Origin: Platycnemis pennipes
Taxonomy: Eukaryota; Arthropoda; Insecta; Odonata; Platycnemididae
Reading direction: 5' to 3'
NCBI GenBank assembly: GCA_933228895.1
Contig: OW121850.1
Span: 30,389,773 to 30,453,772 of the forward strand
DNA: 64,000 nt
This document shows positions 35,813-47,586 of the stretch, piece after piece. Each line of letters opens with the position of its first letter. The first letter of the stretch is position 1. Made by a program: the position numbers and the translations under genes. The notes under the pieces were generated by a model that ran no database searches, had not been told where the DNA came from, and was given only the letters and a program-made list of their open reading frames with translations.

Positions 35813-38606
35813 CTGGTTACCAAGTCAACCCAATACACTTCATAAATCATACAGCCCGATACATTTTTATTTGAATTAAATAAGACGGAAAGAATTTTCA
35901 TGCGAACAGAAAGCTTATCAGCGTATTATTGCTGCCATACTTGTGCTCTATGTTCCTTAGTCTCATGGTTGCATTTAAATCTGATCCTGGTATTCTCAGC
36001 TATATGAGCCAAGTGCTATTATAGATGTGGAAACTATGCTAGCCTCATTATCGTTAAAATTCTGCGAAGCAAGCTAAGATTTTAGAAATTTTTTTCAAGT
36101 ACCGTGAGGAGTACATATATTTCATGATAAAAAAATGATTCAACTTTGAACCACTATCAATATTTTGTTCATTGCTCTGGAAAAATTTATTATCAAGTAT
36201 TTAGTACATATGATGGCGAATCTTGGCTGGGGAATCCAGAATTACCAATAGGCTACTTTCACGGTGTTGATCGAGCCCGTTATTTTCATGCACGGAGAAT
36301 AAATAGCCGATTTATACCTTATGGAGGAACTTAAGTGTTTATTTCATGGGGCGCTGATATTAAGAGAATATTATCCGGTTCCCAAATCAAATCTTTGCGC
36401 TTTCTTATGGCCGCACGAGGATGGTAATGTCAGCAGCGCAGGAACGTGGTAGTGAGGGAGAACCGAGTTTTCGGCGGGGCCGGGTGGTTTTGAGGCGGGC
36501 GTTGGGAATAGGAGGGGGTGAGGGAGGGTGATGTGACTGTGATGGGAAGGACTAAGGGGTGTAACGTCGCTGGAGGAAGGAAGGAGAGTCGATTGCTTTG
36601 TGTGGGCCATGGGTCGCCACCTGCTCGGCGAGGAAAAAAAAGCACGTCTAGTGTAGATTGGCGCTAATGTGGCCCAGAGCGTTCAGTTCACCGTGAAGCG
36701 GTGAATCCGGTGGTAAACATCGAATGCCAAACGTCGTGGTTTTGTTCGAATCAAACGGGCTCATATCAGAACTCGTCAGTCAGGGTGCTTATATGGTAAA
36801 TCCTACCCACTAAATATTTGGTCAAGCACTACTATCTTTTCAACCGCCTCTCAGTAGCTGTGATGCAAAATCATTTTATTTGGCCCTACCAACTAACATC
36901 ATTGACCAAGGTTTGATTTCGTTATAAAAAATAAAACCTCATGCAACCACTTCATGAATAAGTCGTTGAAGAGATAAGCGGAGTTTTAAGCTTTTGGGGA
37001 AAGATGTTTCAAGTCATATTCAGAAATTTCTTCAGAATATAATAAACAAATAAACTTCAGAACAAATTATCTATCAATACCAGTTAATATGTTATTCTTA
37101 TTTATATGTAAAAACTTCACTATATTAGGAATATATCATCACTGCCTATCAATCTCAAAATTGGCATGAATTGGAAAAAAATGGAAACACACCACTCCAC
37201 TTATATCTATCAGCTACTCATTTACACATGAGCATAGTTATTCTTCTTTAAGTGATTAATTATTCCGCATTCTTTGAGGATGGAAATCATAATTATTTTT
37301 TGCAGATAATGCAAACACAGTAGGACAACTCATCACTCAAAAGAAATGGAGTAAAGTCAGGAATGAGTCACCGATTTAGAGGATTCCTCGTATATTCACG
37401 TGCAACGCAATCAAGTATTCCATTAGTGGGGACGGAGGCAAGGAAATGCGAGGAAGCCATTCCGGGAGTAATAAACGCCTACTAGTACGATGCTAATAGT
37501 CCCGAGACGTAATCTACGCGTCCGCATTTCAACGCAAAGTTAAAGGCCTGGCGTCACTCAACAGGGAGGAAACAAAACAAAGAGATCGCCGCGCAAAGAG
37601 GGTGAGGCAAGTGGTAAGATGAGGAAAACTAATGTAAAATAGCGGCGAAGTAATTCATGTGTATGAACACTCACCGGTCTAACGATGAAATAAACTATCC
37701 CGCGGCCCCGAACAACGTTACAAAAAATGTCATTTAAAGGTGTTTCGCTTGCTGGTAATTTTTGTACCGTAAAAAGATAGGAACTCTCAAGATTCGAAAT
37801 ATATGTGCGTATCCGTAACCTGAGGTGTGCTTCAGCAGTTGAAGCTAATAATACATTACACCAGGCAAGCGTCTAGTTAATCGCTCGCGGAATAGAAGAC
37901 ACACAGCCGTAGTTTCTCTTCCTTGTCATGATTCGTCTCGGTAAAGCTATCCTTCCGGGCTCGCCTTGAAGTTTCGAAACGAGAACATGCTAAAAATACA
38001 CGAGCTCGATGAATGTCGACTGCTTTCTCGAAACATTTTGGCGATTCACAGAATGACGACTACGAAGGTTCTCTTCATGACTCTTGAGTTCGCTAGTCTC
38101 GCTGAACAAGATTCATATTCCTGTCCTGCTTTCCCATACCTGAGTCCATCCGTCTGTTACCGTATCAACACTGATCCTAAATTAAACACGGAAGGCTGTA
38201 ATAACCGACGTCCTTCTAGCGTAACTCACAATCTGTCAGCCCTCGGTTTCTGCACGCTCGAATACGGTCTATCCCACGGAGAACTCAGAGTTGATTTAGT
38301 TGAAGAATAATGAAGCGAAGCGAATAATCTATTAACCACGTCGAGTTTTCATGATCTGCTCTCCGCTAAAGATTTCGCCCTGATGGTGTATCACGCTGTT
38401 TATGACGATTCAAATTAAGATGCACAGTATCATGTATGCGCATCAGGGTAGTATAGAATAGAGTAAAACCAAATTCAAGATGACCGTACGAATTCATCTG
38501 TAGTGTTACTAATGGATTGAAGCGGCCGTGACCTTGATATCTAATCAATTTTTTTTACAGAAAAGAGTAATAGGAGGACAATCAGAACAGTATTAACATA
38601 ATTGTA
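35813..38606. other. Unassigned DNA
   Basis: 36420-36600 is G-rich with proline-rich minus-strand frames. 37420-38310 is of balanced composition, and a 114-codon plus-strand frame at 37966-38310 has no recognised motif. I see no element ends or RNA genes. Confidence 0.4.
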
Positions 38607-38643
38607 AAAAGCTTTCGGGAGTCTTCCGCGTTGTCATCCTGTT
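38607..38643. repeat. 37-bp inverted repeat, left arm, flanking Penelope-like fragment
   Basis: AAAAGCTTTCGGGAGTCTTC and the following 17 bases pair with 38949-38985, 35 of 37 positions matching. The two differences are both C here and T (read on the same strand) in the other arm. Confidence 0.9.
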
Positions 38644-38945
38644 AAAATGGCGACGTTTCATCCACTCTACTGCGGGCGTCCTCAGGCCAGGCTGAAGTGA
38701 AAATGCTTCTAAGTTGACGCTTATTTATACTCGTCTTCTGAGGTGGCCGCTGCTCACTGATTGGCTGTTGATTTTCGTGTGAATACTCGTTTCCACGTGT
38801 TGGAGAGTGGGTAGCTATCCTCTCCATTCATATTGTTGGGCCTCTTGGAAATTTCAATTGCTTCCCTTATTATTCTAAGGAAATAGAGCTTTTCCCTCGT
38901 GAGGATTTTCGGTTCAATTAAATTCACGGAGTGGTTTGGTTCCAT
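38644..38945 (-). mobile_element. Penelope-like element C-terminal fragment
   Basis: A minus-strand frame (38945-38754) reads KLYFLRIIREAIEISKRPNN followed by GEDSYPLSNTWKRV. The pattern REAIEIxKxPxNxNxEDxYxLSNTWxPxI is the usual C terminus of Penelope-like retroelement proteins, just after the GIY-YIG endonuclease. The reading frame shifts toward the 3' end. Further along (minus strand, about 38690-38650) comes CTGAGGACGCCCGCAGTAGA then GATGAAACG, in the position where Penelope elements often carry a hammerhead-like motif. Only about 65 codons of the protein remain, so the element is a terminal fragment. It lies between inverted 37-bp repeats. Confidence 0.75.
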
Positions 38946-38948
38946 CGA

Positions 38949-38985
38949 AACAGAATGACAACGCGAAAGACTCCCGAAAGCTTTT
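38949..38985. repeat. 37-bp inverted repeat, right arm
   Basis: AACAGAATGACAACGCGAAA through ACTCCCGAAAGCTTTT is the inverted partner of 38607-38643. Just beyond, 39020-39100 contains a short degenerate repeat (AAGTATGAACGTAAAGTA, then AAGTATGAACATAAAGTA). Confidence 0.9.
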
Positions 38986-40383
38986 CACAATCATCGGAAC
39001 GCCGCGAAAACCTTCGCCAGAAAAAGTATGAACGTAAAGTAAAATGATCCGCCAGATCTTTTCACTTCAAAGTATGAACATAAAGTACGAAGATAAAGTA
39101 ATAAGAACCGCCACGGGAAAGCTTTGTATTGTCCATTGATAATGACAAGGAGGTGTTGAAACTTGTCGGGATGTACCCAATAAATAATGTGGAAGAGCAA
39201 AATTTATTTGATTTTACTCTCTTCTGAATCCTTTGGGTTTTGGCTTGAAAAATTCAAACACCTCGAATCTTCCTTTCTGAGCCAAAGTGATTCAGGGTCG
39301 CCAATTACGGATGTAAATAAAAACCTTGGATATGCAAAGAGTTAGCAAGGCGTAAGTGTCCACACGAAATTGTGTAATTTTTTGAGTAAAGACGAAGCCT
39401 TCGAGTTGATTGATGATGTAGCTCAGATTGTAAATGGAGAGTTCAAGGGGCAGACATCTAACATTTTCCAAAAACTCTCTGTAAGTGAAGTGATTTATAT
39501 GATGAAATAAAAATTAAAATCTGTTATCTAAAACTTATATTTTAACTTTAATATTCCAATCCCAAAATAAAGATAGATATTTATCAGATATAAAAATAAT
39601 AGGGATTGACATTTTTCTTCCACTGTTGATGGTGATCAAAGGAAGTGTTATTCAGAATTTAAGAAAATATTTTGTAAATTTTAGTTTTTCCTTTCTGTAT
39701 GTCCATAACTCGAAAACTCATGAACTTTTTTTCCACGCTCTATTCATAATTATGTTATAAGGATGTAATCAGTTAACTCATGGGACCCGGAAAGTACTAA
39801 TCAACATTTGTGATAGCTTAGGATCCCTCAGCGTAGTAACGGGACTAACATGAATTCAATATTTAAAATATTTCTCTGCTGATAGAAAATTCCAGGATCT
39901 GCGAATATGTTCTTTTCATTAACGTTCTTTTGCAAATCATGGATTATATACTTAAAAGTTTTGGGTTACATACTAGCAAATGAAATATCCAGGATCTTCG
40001 GATAATTATAATGTTCTTTTGCATTTTAAGATTATTAACTCAAACAACCAATGGATTACATACTAGCAAATGATTTGCTACATCTTCGACTTCACGGTCC
40101 AATCTATTTTTAGTGGCAAACGTGTTATTCACTCACATGAATCTCTTAAATATTACATTAGAGTAAGTGTATATACTATTACCTTACTATATTCCCTCCT
40201 TTGTATTAGGCTTGATCGACAATGTGAGCATATTTTATGCTGAAGGCAAAGTCGTAATTCGTTGGTGCCTAATGGTGGTTTTTTATTTTGTTACTTGAAA
40301 GTCTTCTGGACACACAAGTACCATCTATCAGTCACTTTATTTACAAATTACGGTGAGTTACGAGATAGGCGTCCTGAACTACT
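38986..40383. other. Unassigned AT-rich DNA
   Basis: Apart from the short AAGTATGAAC.TAAAGTA repeats near 39026-39090, and the phrase TTACATACTAGCAAATGA twice near 39965 and 40050, I see nothing assignable. No gene is visible. Confidence 0.4.
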
Positions 40384-40875
40384 TCATCTACATCCACGCG
40401 ATACCCTGCAAGCCATCGCGAGGGTGTGTGGCAGGGGGTGAACATCACCAAAACATGCACTATTGCATGCGACTAGGGTACTACATGAAAACATGCTAAT
40501 AATATGGGTCACATCAGCTAAATGGTTATTATCTACATAAAAATTAAAGATATTGGTTGTTAATACATGCATCATGCGTTGTAGACTACTCAAAAAAATT
40601 TCGCCAATCTATCCCTTTGCTATGCTGCCTATTGTGTTCTCTAATAGTATGGGGGTAAAATGACAGTTGAAATTTAATGGTACGATAATCTATCTCTTAA
40701 ATCTTATGTACCTATCTAATCTAATCTAAAATTATACTCTGTTGTTTTTAATATGTATCTAGCACATTCAGTAAAGCTATCCGTTTTAAACTTCTGTAAT
40801 AGATTTAATTCTGTATATTAACCTAAGATCTGATAATGATTCCAACCTAATTCTTTCATTAATTCTGATACCCAA
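40384..40875 (-). mobile_element. LINE 3'-end fragment with eroded ORF2 C terminus
   Basis: It begins with the reversed 3' terminus ATCTACATCCACGCGATACC and GAGGGTGTGTGGCAGGGGGT, continues through GCATCATGCGTTGTAGACTA and CCTATTGTGTTCTC, and aligns block by block with 52936-53420. On the minus strand the remnants of the closing ORF2 segment can be followed, with stops. It is a 5'-truncated dead copy. Confidence 0.75.
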
Positions 40876-41478
40876 CTAAACCTAGCTGGTCTCTCAAACT
40901 CAGTTTGCCCGACACAAAATTTGCGGCTATATAGGATTGCTGCTTAGCCATCTTAAGAAATTGCTGATGCTGGTGGCTTAAGCTCATAAGAGTTAAATCT
41001 GGTTTACGATGGGCGTCCACTTCATATGCTAGTCGTAATTCGGAATCACGTTCGTGACTTAGGTTAACGTTCGACTGGCAAGTGGAATCGGCCGGCAGTC
41101 GTAGTCCTTCCTCGTGAATCTCTGGTTGCATCAGAATGTTTACTTTAGCGGCCTCATCCTTCTGTGTGTGTGCGTGTAAGTACACCGTTTCCCATGCCAT
41201 TCCGCTGAACTCGGAAGAGCACATAGCGAACAAAAGAAAAAAAAATGTAATGAGCACGTGCTTGGGTCTGTCGCACTGCTGTTAATGTGAAAAGTAAAGT
41301 TGTGACCGAATAACCTCATTAACCTATCGGTTATCTATCGGCTATCGAAACTATCTCCAAGAATAAGCGTTGAATTCACGAGTTAAAATTAAGGAGTTAG
41401 TTGAGATCGCTTATTCGAATTCCATCTCAGATTGAGTCGTCTTAGTTGAGTTTCCCTCGGGCAGAGTTTGTCTTGACA
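40876..41478. other. Unassigned DNA with one minus-strand frame
   Basis: A 132-codon minus-strand frame (41257-40859) starts MLITFFFLLFAMCSSEFSGM, which looks like a signal peptide, and continues with non-repetitive sequence. However, its last residues run into the LINE fragment boundary, and no splice sites or known domain support a gene. I note it but do not call it. Confidence 0.35.
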
Positions 41479-41632
41479 TATAAAAAACTTCATTTGCGCT
41501 TTTCCACATTTTTTAAAAATTGCGTACGACGCGTTTCAGCTGTTATGCCATCCTCAGGTACACGTAACAGCCGAAATGCGTCGTATGTATGTATATGAAA
41601 AAATGGTGGAAGAGTGCAAATAATGTTTTTAA
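41479..41632. repeat. Foldback element, about 154 bp
   Basis: Left arm ATAAAAAACTTCATTTGCGC ... GCGTACGACGCGTTTCAGCT and right arm ... GCCGAAATGCGTCGTATGTA ... GCAAATAATGTTTTTAAT are inverted copies of about 70 bp with scattered mismatches. The centre holds CCATCCTCAGG, so each arm read outward gives CTGAGGATGGC...GAAACGCGTCG or its diverged counterpart, the same motif as at 20479 and 38690. It is a palindromic terminal piece of a retroelement or a foldback MITE. Confidence 0.7.
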
Positions 41633-44200
41633 TACGTCGATTTCTGCCTTTCACTACACCGCGCCAAAGACAGTTTCTTTTATGAGTTGGTCTTGCTGAG
41701 TTCGCCTTAAGTTTAAGTGCCTATTGATTAGATTGCTTAAATAGTTGGAGCACCTCAAAGGCTAGTTCCACTTCTACTTCTAGTTGTTAATCGGCGTTTG
41801 CACGCGCGAGGAGCAAGCAATACGAACGGTTGAGGTGGCCCTCTTCTCGCCCGCTTCTCCCACCCTCTCCTCACAATCTTCCGATCAAAATCACCCTCCC
41901 ATCTCCCCTCAATTTTCATCCCCAACCCCCTTTCGCTCTCCCCACCAGAAAGGACGCCGCCCAAAAGGTTACCCTCCCACCCACCCCCTCCTCTTCTTCT
42001 GAGTCTCCCAAGGTTTCCTCCGGACCATGGGAGGGCGGGCGCCTCTCCTCCCCGGCCCTAAACACACTTTCGCTTTTCCTTTCCGTTCGTCGGAATTCCT
42101 GACTCGGGCGGAAATGGGGCATTGCCGTCTTGAGCCGTGGCGTGCGCCCGAACAAAGGCCGAAGTGAAGCGAAGAGGCGGGAGATGGGTTCCGCTTATCA
42201 AGACTAGGAGTGTGTGTGTATGTGCGGGGAAAAAAATTTGTGGAGGGAAAACCCTTTTGTCTTCCCTCCGGAAGGGATGCACTGCCCTTCTTCGTCCTCC
42301 GCGCTGTAATTTCACTGCGACGAATGAATCTGAGGATGGGGGGAAGAAATCGTTTTCATGAGCGTCCCGATGCTGTTTCGAGTGAGCCATTAAAGGAATG
42401 AATGTGGCCAGCAGCCGTTTGGATGGGGAGCGACGCTCGTAAAAATTTTTTTCGGGTGTATGAGGGCTCCACCCTATCTTTTTTTTTTACTCAGGACTCC
42501 TCCGTGAGAAGGAGTCAAATGGAATACTCCTGCGTGATGTCGTTTACCTGTGAAGATGTTCTAAAGAATCTGTGCGTCCGAATTGATGGAGGAATTATAT
42601 TGTGAATCATTATTATTTTTATGTTCCTGCACAGACCGAATTTATGGGAGAAATCTATGAGTGATTGCTTTTCTGATGATGCTAAAAATACAGAAACAGT
42701 CCATTGAAACTTGGCTGGTTCGATAATGGTAATGAAGGTAGAGAACAAATAGATGTAGCTGGAAACAATTAAAGAACCTGTGCTTACAAATCATCACATT
42801 TGAGAACAATTGCGTTTTACTATAGCTTAGATTTTTTCATCGCTTCTCCGGATAATATTTTCATATTGTTCGCAAAGTGTCTCCTAAGTTTATTCATAAG
42901 AGTTGAAAGTTGCATTGACTATGAATTCTAAGCAGTAAGATGATCTAATCGTAACTCGCCGTAATTGATGATTATTGCCTTATTTTGCGCAATATCCTTC
43001 ACAAAACATCCGCAAGGTTTGTAAGTAGTTCCATGTGTACTTAATAAAAAAATAGAAAAAATACTGAAACAAATGAGCTAGAATCAAAAGATTATTTTTG
43101 CTATTGGTATCCGGACAACTCAAATGATTTATCTGAAAATGTCATCGGAAGGTGTTTCAATTCGTTGGCCGCCACGTGACGGTACCATTGTTTTTCCATA
43201 GATAAAATTCTTCACACAGATAAAATTCTATGTGAAGCAGCTTCCGCTAGATTGCTCATCGGTGATCTACTATTCCTCGCAACGTTAAATATCAACTATG
43301 AGTTCCCATTCTGTCCCACATGGAGACAACCGAAATCATTCTACTGTGCGAAATTAATTTTTAGCCTCTTCGGACTTTTCCTCCTATTCATTTTAATGAG
43401 CAGTTGGGGTTGTATTGCACGCCATGCCAATGACTGACCTATTCAAATGAAGTTTTGTTTCCACCCGGATCATCTAGCGTACACTTCCGGCTTAGCAAAA
43501 GGTTTTGTTTCTGGTAATTAACGTCTGTTTGGATTTTTTTATTCGCTTACTCTTCCTAGAAATATGGGAAGTAGATTAAAATAAATTCATCTGCCAAACA
43601 AATACAGATGTAAACCACAACGTTCTTCACGTTTATGCAACGTTCTTATTTGATTACAAAGCGTGTTGATTCAATATCTCCTGCGCATTGGGCTTTCAAA
43701 ACTTGTATGATCGTGAGGGTGGATTGAGATTCCAATCCTGGGTGCAGGCTGTTTTGAACTTCGACCTTGGAATTCCTTCGGTGGGCTTTTATTTCAACGC
43801 CCTCCTTCTGGGCCCCCTCCCGCTTTGATTCTTATCTAGTCAATTTAAATGATAAATAATGCGCGTCTGGAGATATAAATAGTGATTTGGACAAGTCAGC
43901 AATTATGAAATAGATGGGAATAATAAATTTCCAACGAACAATTTTGGTGGCACCCAGATAAGTAAACTTAACAAGTTCCCACCTCATGCCTAATGCCGAG
44001 TGATCTGATTGAATATCGGTTATGTAGATAACAAAATCTTATTAAATGGGCTAAACCTTAGATGATCAATAAGATTATCGTCCAGTATGCGATGCCAATC
44101 GGTATGTAATATCCCTGAAGGTGTAACAGAGTTCAAATTTATAATGTTTGAAGTGCTCTCAAAAACTAAAATCGTGAAATATAAAAATGGTTACGCGGTT
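41633..44200. other. Unassigned DNA with a GC-rich island at 41.8-42.4 kb
   Basis: 41810-42400 is C-rich then mixed GC-rich, with overlapping Pro/Ser-rich frames on both strands and no domain. A T-rich run lies at 42478-42490. From 42600 the DNA is AT-rich and shows nothing assignable. Confidence 0.4.
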
Positions 44201-44246
44201 ACTTTTTATAGCTGTGAAGATATCATTCTTCACAGCTATAAAAAGT
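44201..44246. repeat. Perfect 19-bp hairpin
   Basis: ACTTTTTATAGCTGTGAAG (44201-44219) and CTTCACAGCTATAAAAAGT (44228-44246) are perfect inverted copies around an 8-nt loop. It is unlike its surroundings and may be a young inverted duplication. Confidence 0.9.
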
Positions 44247-44624
44247 AGATTAGCTGCACATTTTTTCCCAATATATATATTGTGATGGAAATAAATTATT
44301 TTTACTCAAAGCTGGAGGCTAAGGTAGTTACTGACATACTTTAGGTGGAATGGATGATATGTGTAATAAATTGACAGTAAAGGAAATCCAGTTTTTAGGA
44401 ATTGCAAGCATCCAGTAAATAGGAAAAGTCTTTCATGTTACCGAAGAATGTCATTCCTCTCCAGAGCTATCCAACTGACAGAGACGACGGCAGAATTTTA
44501 TCCATCTTTGTTGCGAAACATCGGGGAAAATAGCATCGACATTGTGAGGACGTAGTGATTTTTCAAGGGTAAGCTTTCGTCCCGTCAGAGACACAAGATT
44601 CAATCCGCTGGACGCCCATGCGCA

Positions 44625-44710
44625 AATAGAGCAAGCGGCCTCGCTTTCCGCGTGAGTAGAGCGTCTGTCTCGCGACATTGAGGTCATAGGTTCGATTAAT
44701 TCCGACAGTT
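44625..44710 (+). repeat. tRNA-like segment, probably SINE head or tRNA pseudogene
   Basis: GTAGAGCGTCTGTCTCGCGA, then TGAGGTCATAGGTTCGATTA, resembles the D-arm-to-T-arm order of a tRNA (A-box-like GAGTAGAGCG, B-box-like GGTTCGATTAATTCC). The T-arm carries extra bases and the acceptor stem is not apparent, so a working tRNA is unlikely. A tRNA-derived SINE fragment is the likeliest reading. Confidence 0.35.
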
Positions 44711-45129
44711 CGTGAATACAAAGGGAGCGCGTGGCTCCGGAGACGTGAATTTCTTTTATTGCCTCGAGTTTCACGCCCAAGGACATGTGTTACTCATGAA
44801 CGTGATCACGCGCGCCTGAGTTTACTTAGGACGCAAGCATATTCCTCTACCTTTCGTTACCATTGTGGTTTTGGGCAAAATATTCACTGTTTTTGTGATT
44901 TAGGGAGGTCCATCGACGGCTAAGATCTAAATAGCCTCCATATGCAGACGGTAATAGATTAGTGATGATTGATGGGCAATAGAGTATTAGTAGGAATTTT
45001 TACAGAGAACAGAGGAAGTGAAACCTGGCGTCTGCGTTAGCCCACTCTTATCGGGAGGCGGCAAGGGATACACGGCTTAGCGTCCCATCCAACGGGCGTA
45101 GTACTGAACTTGAAGTGGTCTTTAGCGAG

Positions 45130-45465
45130 GATTTAGCATTTAAAGTGTGGTGGAATAGAAGAATGATGACGACAAAATGATGATATCGATTAACGAACGT
45201 TGAAGAGAGTGGGAGAAATGAAGTGAGCTTTAAAAAGAAACAAAAATCTAGTCATGATGCCTACATGATTGCATGGTAAAGGTAATCGACAAGGGACAAG
45301 TGAATGAGAAGCATGGCAAAAGAAGGCCTCTTATGGTATGCATACAAACGGGGATAGTATTAAAGGATATAAAAAAAGAATAAAACTTAAATATTAACAT
45401 GATAGCCAATAGAAGAATCGATTGGGGAGATGCGTCAAACCAATCTTTGAATTGATGACTACTGC
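45130..45465 (+). mobile_element. Eroded LINE 3' fragment (endonuclease-reverse transcriptase type)
   Basis: The nucleotide sequence follows the 3' part of the copy at 35455-35800 in order: AAGTGTGGTGGAATAGAAGA, GAGAGTGGGAGAAATGAA, TTTAAAAAGAAACAAAAATC, GACAAGGGACAAGTGAATGA, and at the end GCCAATAGAAGAATCGATTG and GCGTCAAACCAATCTTTGAA. Many stops and indels make it the most decayed of the four copies. Confidence 0.7.
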
Positions 45466-47586
45466 TGATATATGTATACCATCTTCGAGTTCAAAAGTTG
45501 CTATCGGTATTAAGGACTTCTTTTTGTTCCACACGCCTTTTATTTGTTACTGATACGGTTGCCTCGTTTGAATGAAACTACATCGAAAGTGTCTTTCTAA
45601 AGTAGCTAGAAAACATTCAAGATGCCAATTGCATCTTATGCCTATATCCTATTTTATACTAGTTTTTGCTTGAATATTACATAATTCTATTTGAGGTGGA
45701 TATTCTATTCAAGCTGCTCTCTTTATCCTAACTACTCCCTCGTTCATCATGATCGACTCGTGGAGGCGCCAGTGAATGATGCTTCAAATCGTTATGGAAT
45801 GATTTTTTTTGCCCCGCCTCGATCCTTTAGAATTTTTCCGCCTCACTTCTGTTTGTCCTTTTCTTGGCCGTATATATTCATCGATAGTCATCTTTTTCCT
45901 TTCCTTTTTCCACTATCATTTTCCGCATCAGTAGTATATTTCCTCTCTTCTCCTCTAGAGCGTATAGACGTGTGAGTCCGGGCGTTTTTCATCCATTTGA
46001 ATATAATGAGCATCCCCATTCCTTCCTCCAAGACTTCCGATGTTTATGGAGCAGTTCTCGCTTTCCTTGCTCTACCCGAAAGCAGTAGATGTTAAAAGTC
46101 GCACCTTAGTGTCAGGTACAACGTTTAGTATTCGGCCTTGTAGAAAAATATCCATAAAAATGTCTTTGGCTTCTTTTCATCTCTCACTTTGGCTAGCTAG
46201 TTCATCTGATCTAGTCTTTCATTCCGATTCCCTGCTATAACTTAGTATGCTACTAATCTGCTCATGGTTTAATTTAGTTTTGTATGCTTCCTGACTTTTT
46301 ATAAACATATTGGTTTAATAATGTAACTTGAAAGTGCCCTCTTAAAGTTGCCGTACTTGTTCATATTTTCATTATTAGCTCATGCGTGCACGCCGACCGA
46401 GGTTGACTACTAGAACCGCGAGTGAGTCATGAGAACATCGCTCCGGCCTGGCAATCTATGGGTCGAGGATTCTAATCCCATATCGAGGATGGTACATATT
46501 TGTCCAAGGCTTAGTATTATTCAGTCTAGACGGTAAGATTCATGATAAATACATTTGAAACCCAGCTGCTATCAGCCGCAGCCGCAGTAAACCCAGCCTA
46601 GTATGATCAGTTTCTGGCCATTTCGGGTATTTATTATGACATTATTTTTCATTTGAACATCTTTGAGTATTTTGAATACTGAGCTCATCACATCTGATAT
46701 TAATAATTATCAGAATATTATTACCCTTGCCTGCTATTACCTACGGACTTATGTTGTATTTTACCTTACTTCTTTGTCATTTCATGTCTCCTACTTTTAA
46801 ATCTTCATTCATTCAGTCTACCTTCCAGAATACCTATTCGTTTCCTCCCTCTTCCGTGCTAACTTAAAGCTTTTCTCACCATTGCCCCATTCAATATTCC
46901 CTAACCTTCCAGGACGTCCTTCACTCATACATGATATCTTCTTGTAGTTTCTTCGGCCAACTTCCTTTCCCCTCCTAACATAAATCATACTTCCTCATTT
47001 TCCTTCATCTCTTTAGTGCTTTCTCAGCACCTCGTCTGCAGAAAAAAGGAATATATCTCAATAACAGATACTCTATCTTGAAATGGCCTTCTCGTTCTAT
47101 TAGTTCCTTCTCCGCAGAGCTTTGGGAGGCGGTGGAGCCGTACCCGCTCGGAGAAGGGCTCGTGGGAGTGAGTGCGCGTAAGATACTTCCCTGTTGAAAG
47201 TGGACGACCCTGAGTTAGACGACAATATTGGACTGATGGCATGCTCGATTTCGAATGGGTTTTTAGAGTGGTCACGAATGCAGCAGAGTGAAACGGCATC
47301 AGTGTTGAAATATAGACCGCGGATCTGCGATGCAACGTCTTTATTCGCCGGAAAATCGGTCGGTTGTCCTTTAGTGGTGAGCAGCTCACCTGCCGTCCAA
47401 ACAACTACGGATTTTCTGTTTCTACGGGTGATGGAGTTGTCCTACGATGGCATTCGTTTCCTTCGTAAATTGTAAAGGAGTCTCGCAATAATTTCGTGAA
47501 TATTTATGAAGTTAAAGGGACACTTTTTTGGGGCTAATTTATTTTAGGAGGAGGTGAAAAGTGATTAACCACTAGAGGTAGGGTAA
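45466..47586. other. Unassigned DNA
   Basis: 46430-46500 (GGTCGAGGATTCTAATCCCA) has a B-box-like flavour but no tRNA fold. Two overlapping frames at 47024-47475 on opposite strands (126 and 93 codons) are of balanced composition but unrecognised. No other element is visible. Confidence 0.4.

Noticed and set aside
37966..38310. 114-codon frame as a gene
   Set aside because: The composition is reasonable, but there is no recognisable motif, homology or splice context.
40859..41257. 132-codon minus-strand frame with an apparent signal peptide
   Set aside because: Its 3' end runs up to the LINE fragment boundary. There is no domain and no splice evidence. The hydrophobic start is from a T/A-rich run.
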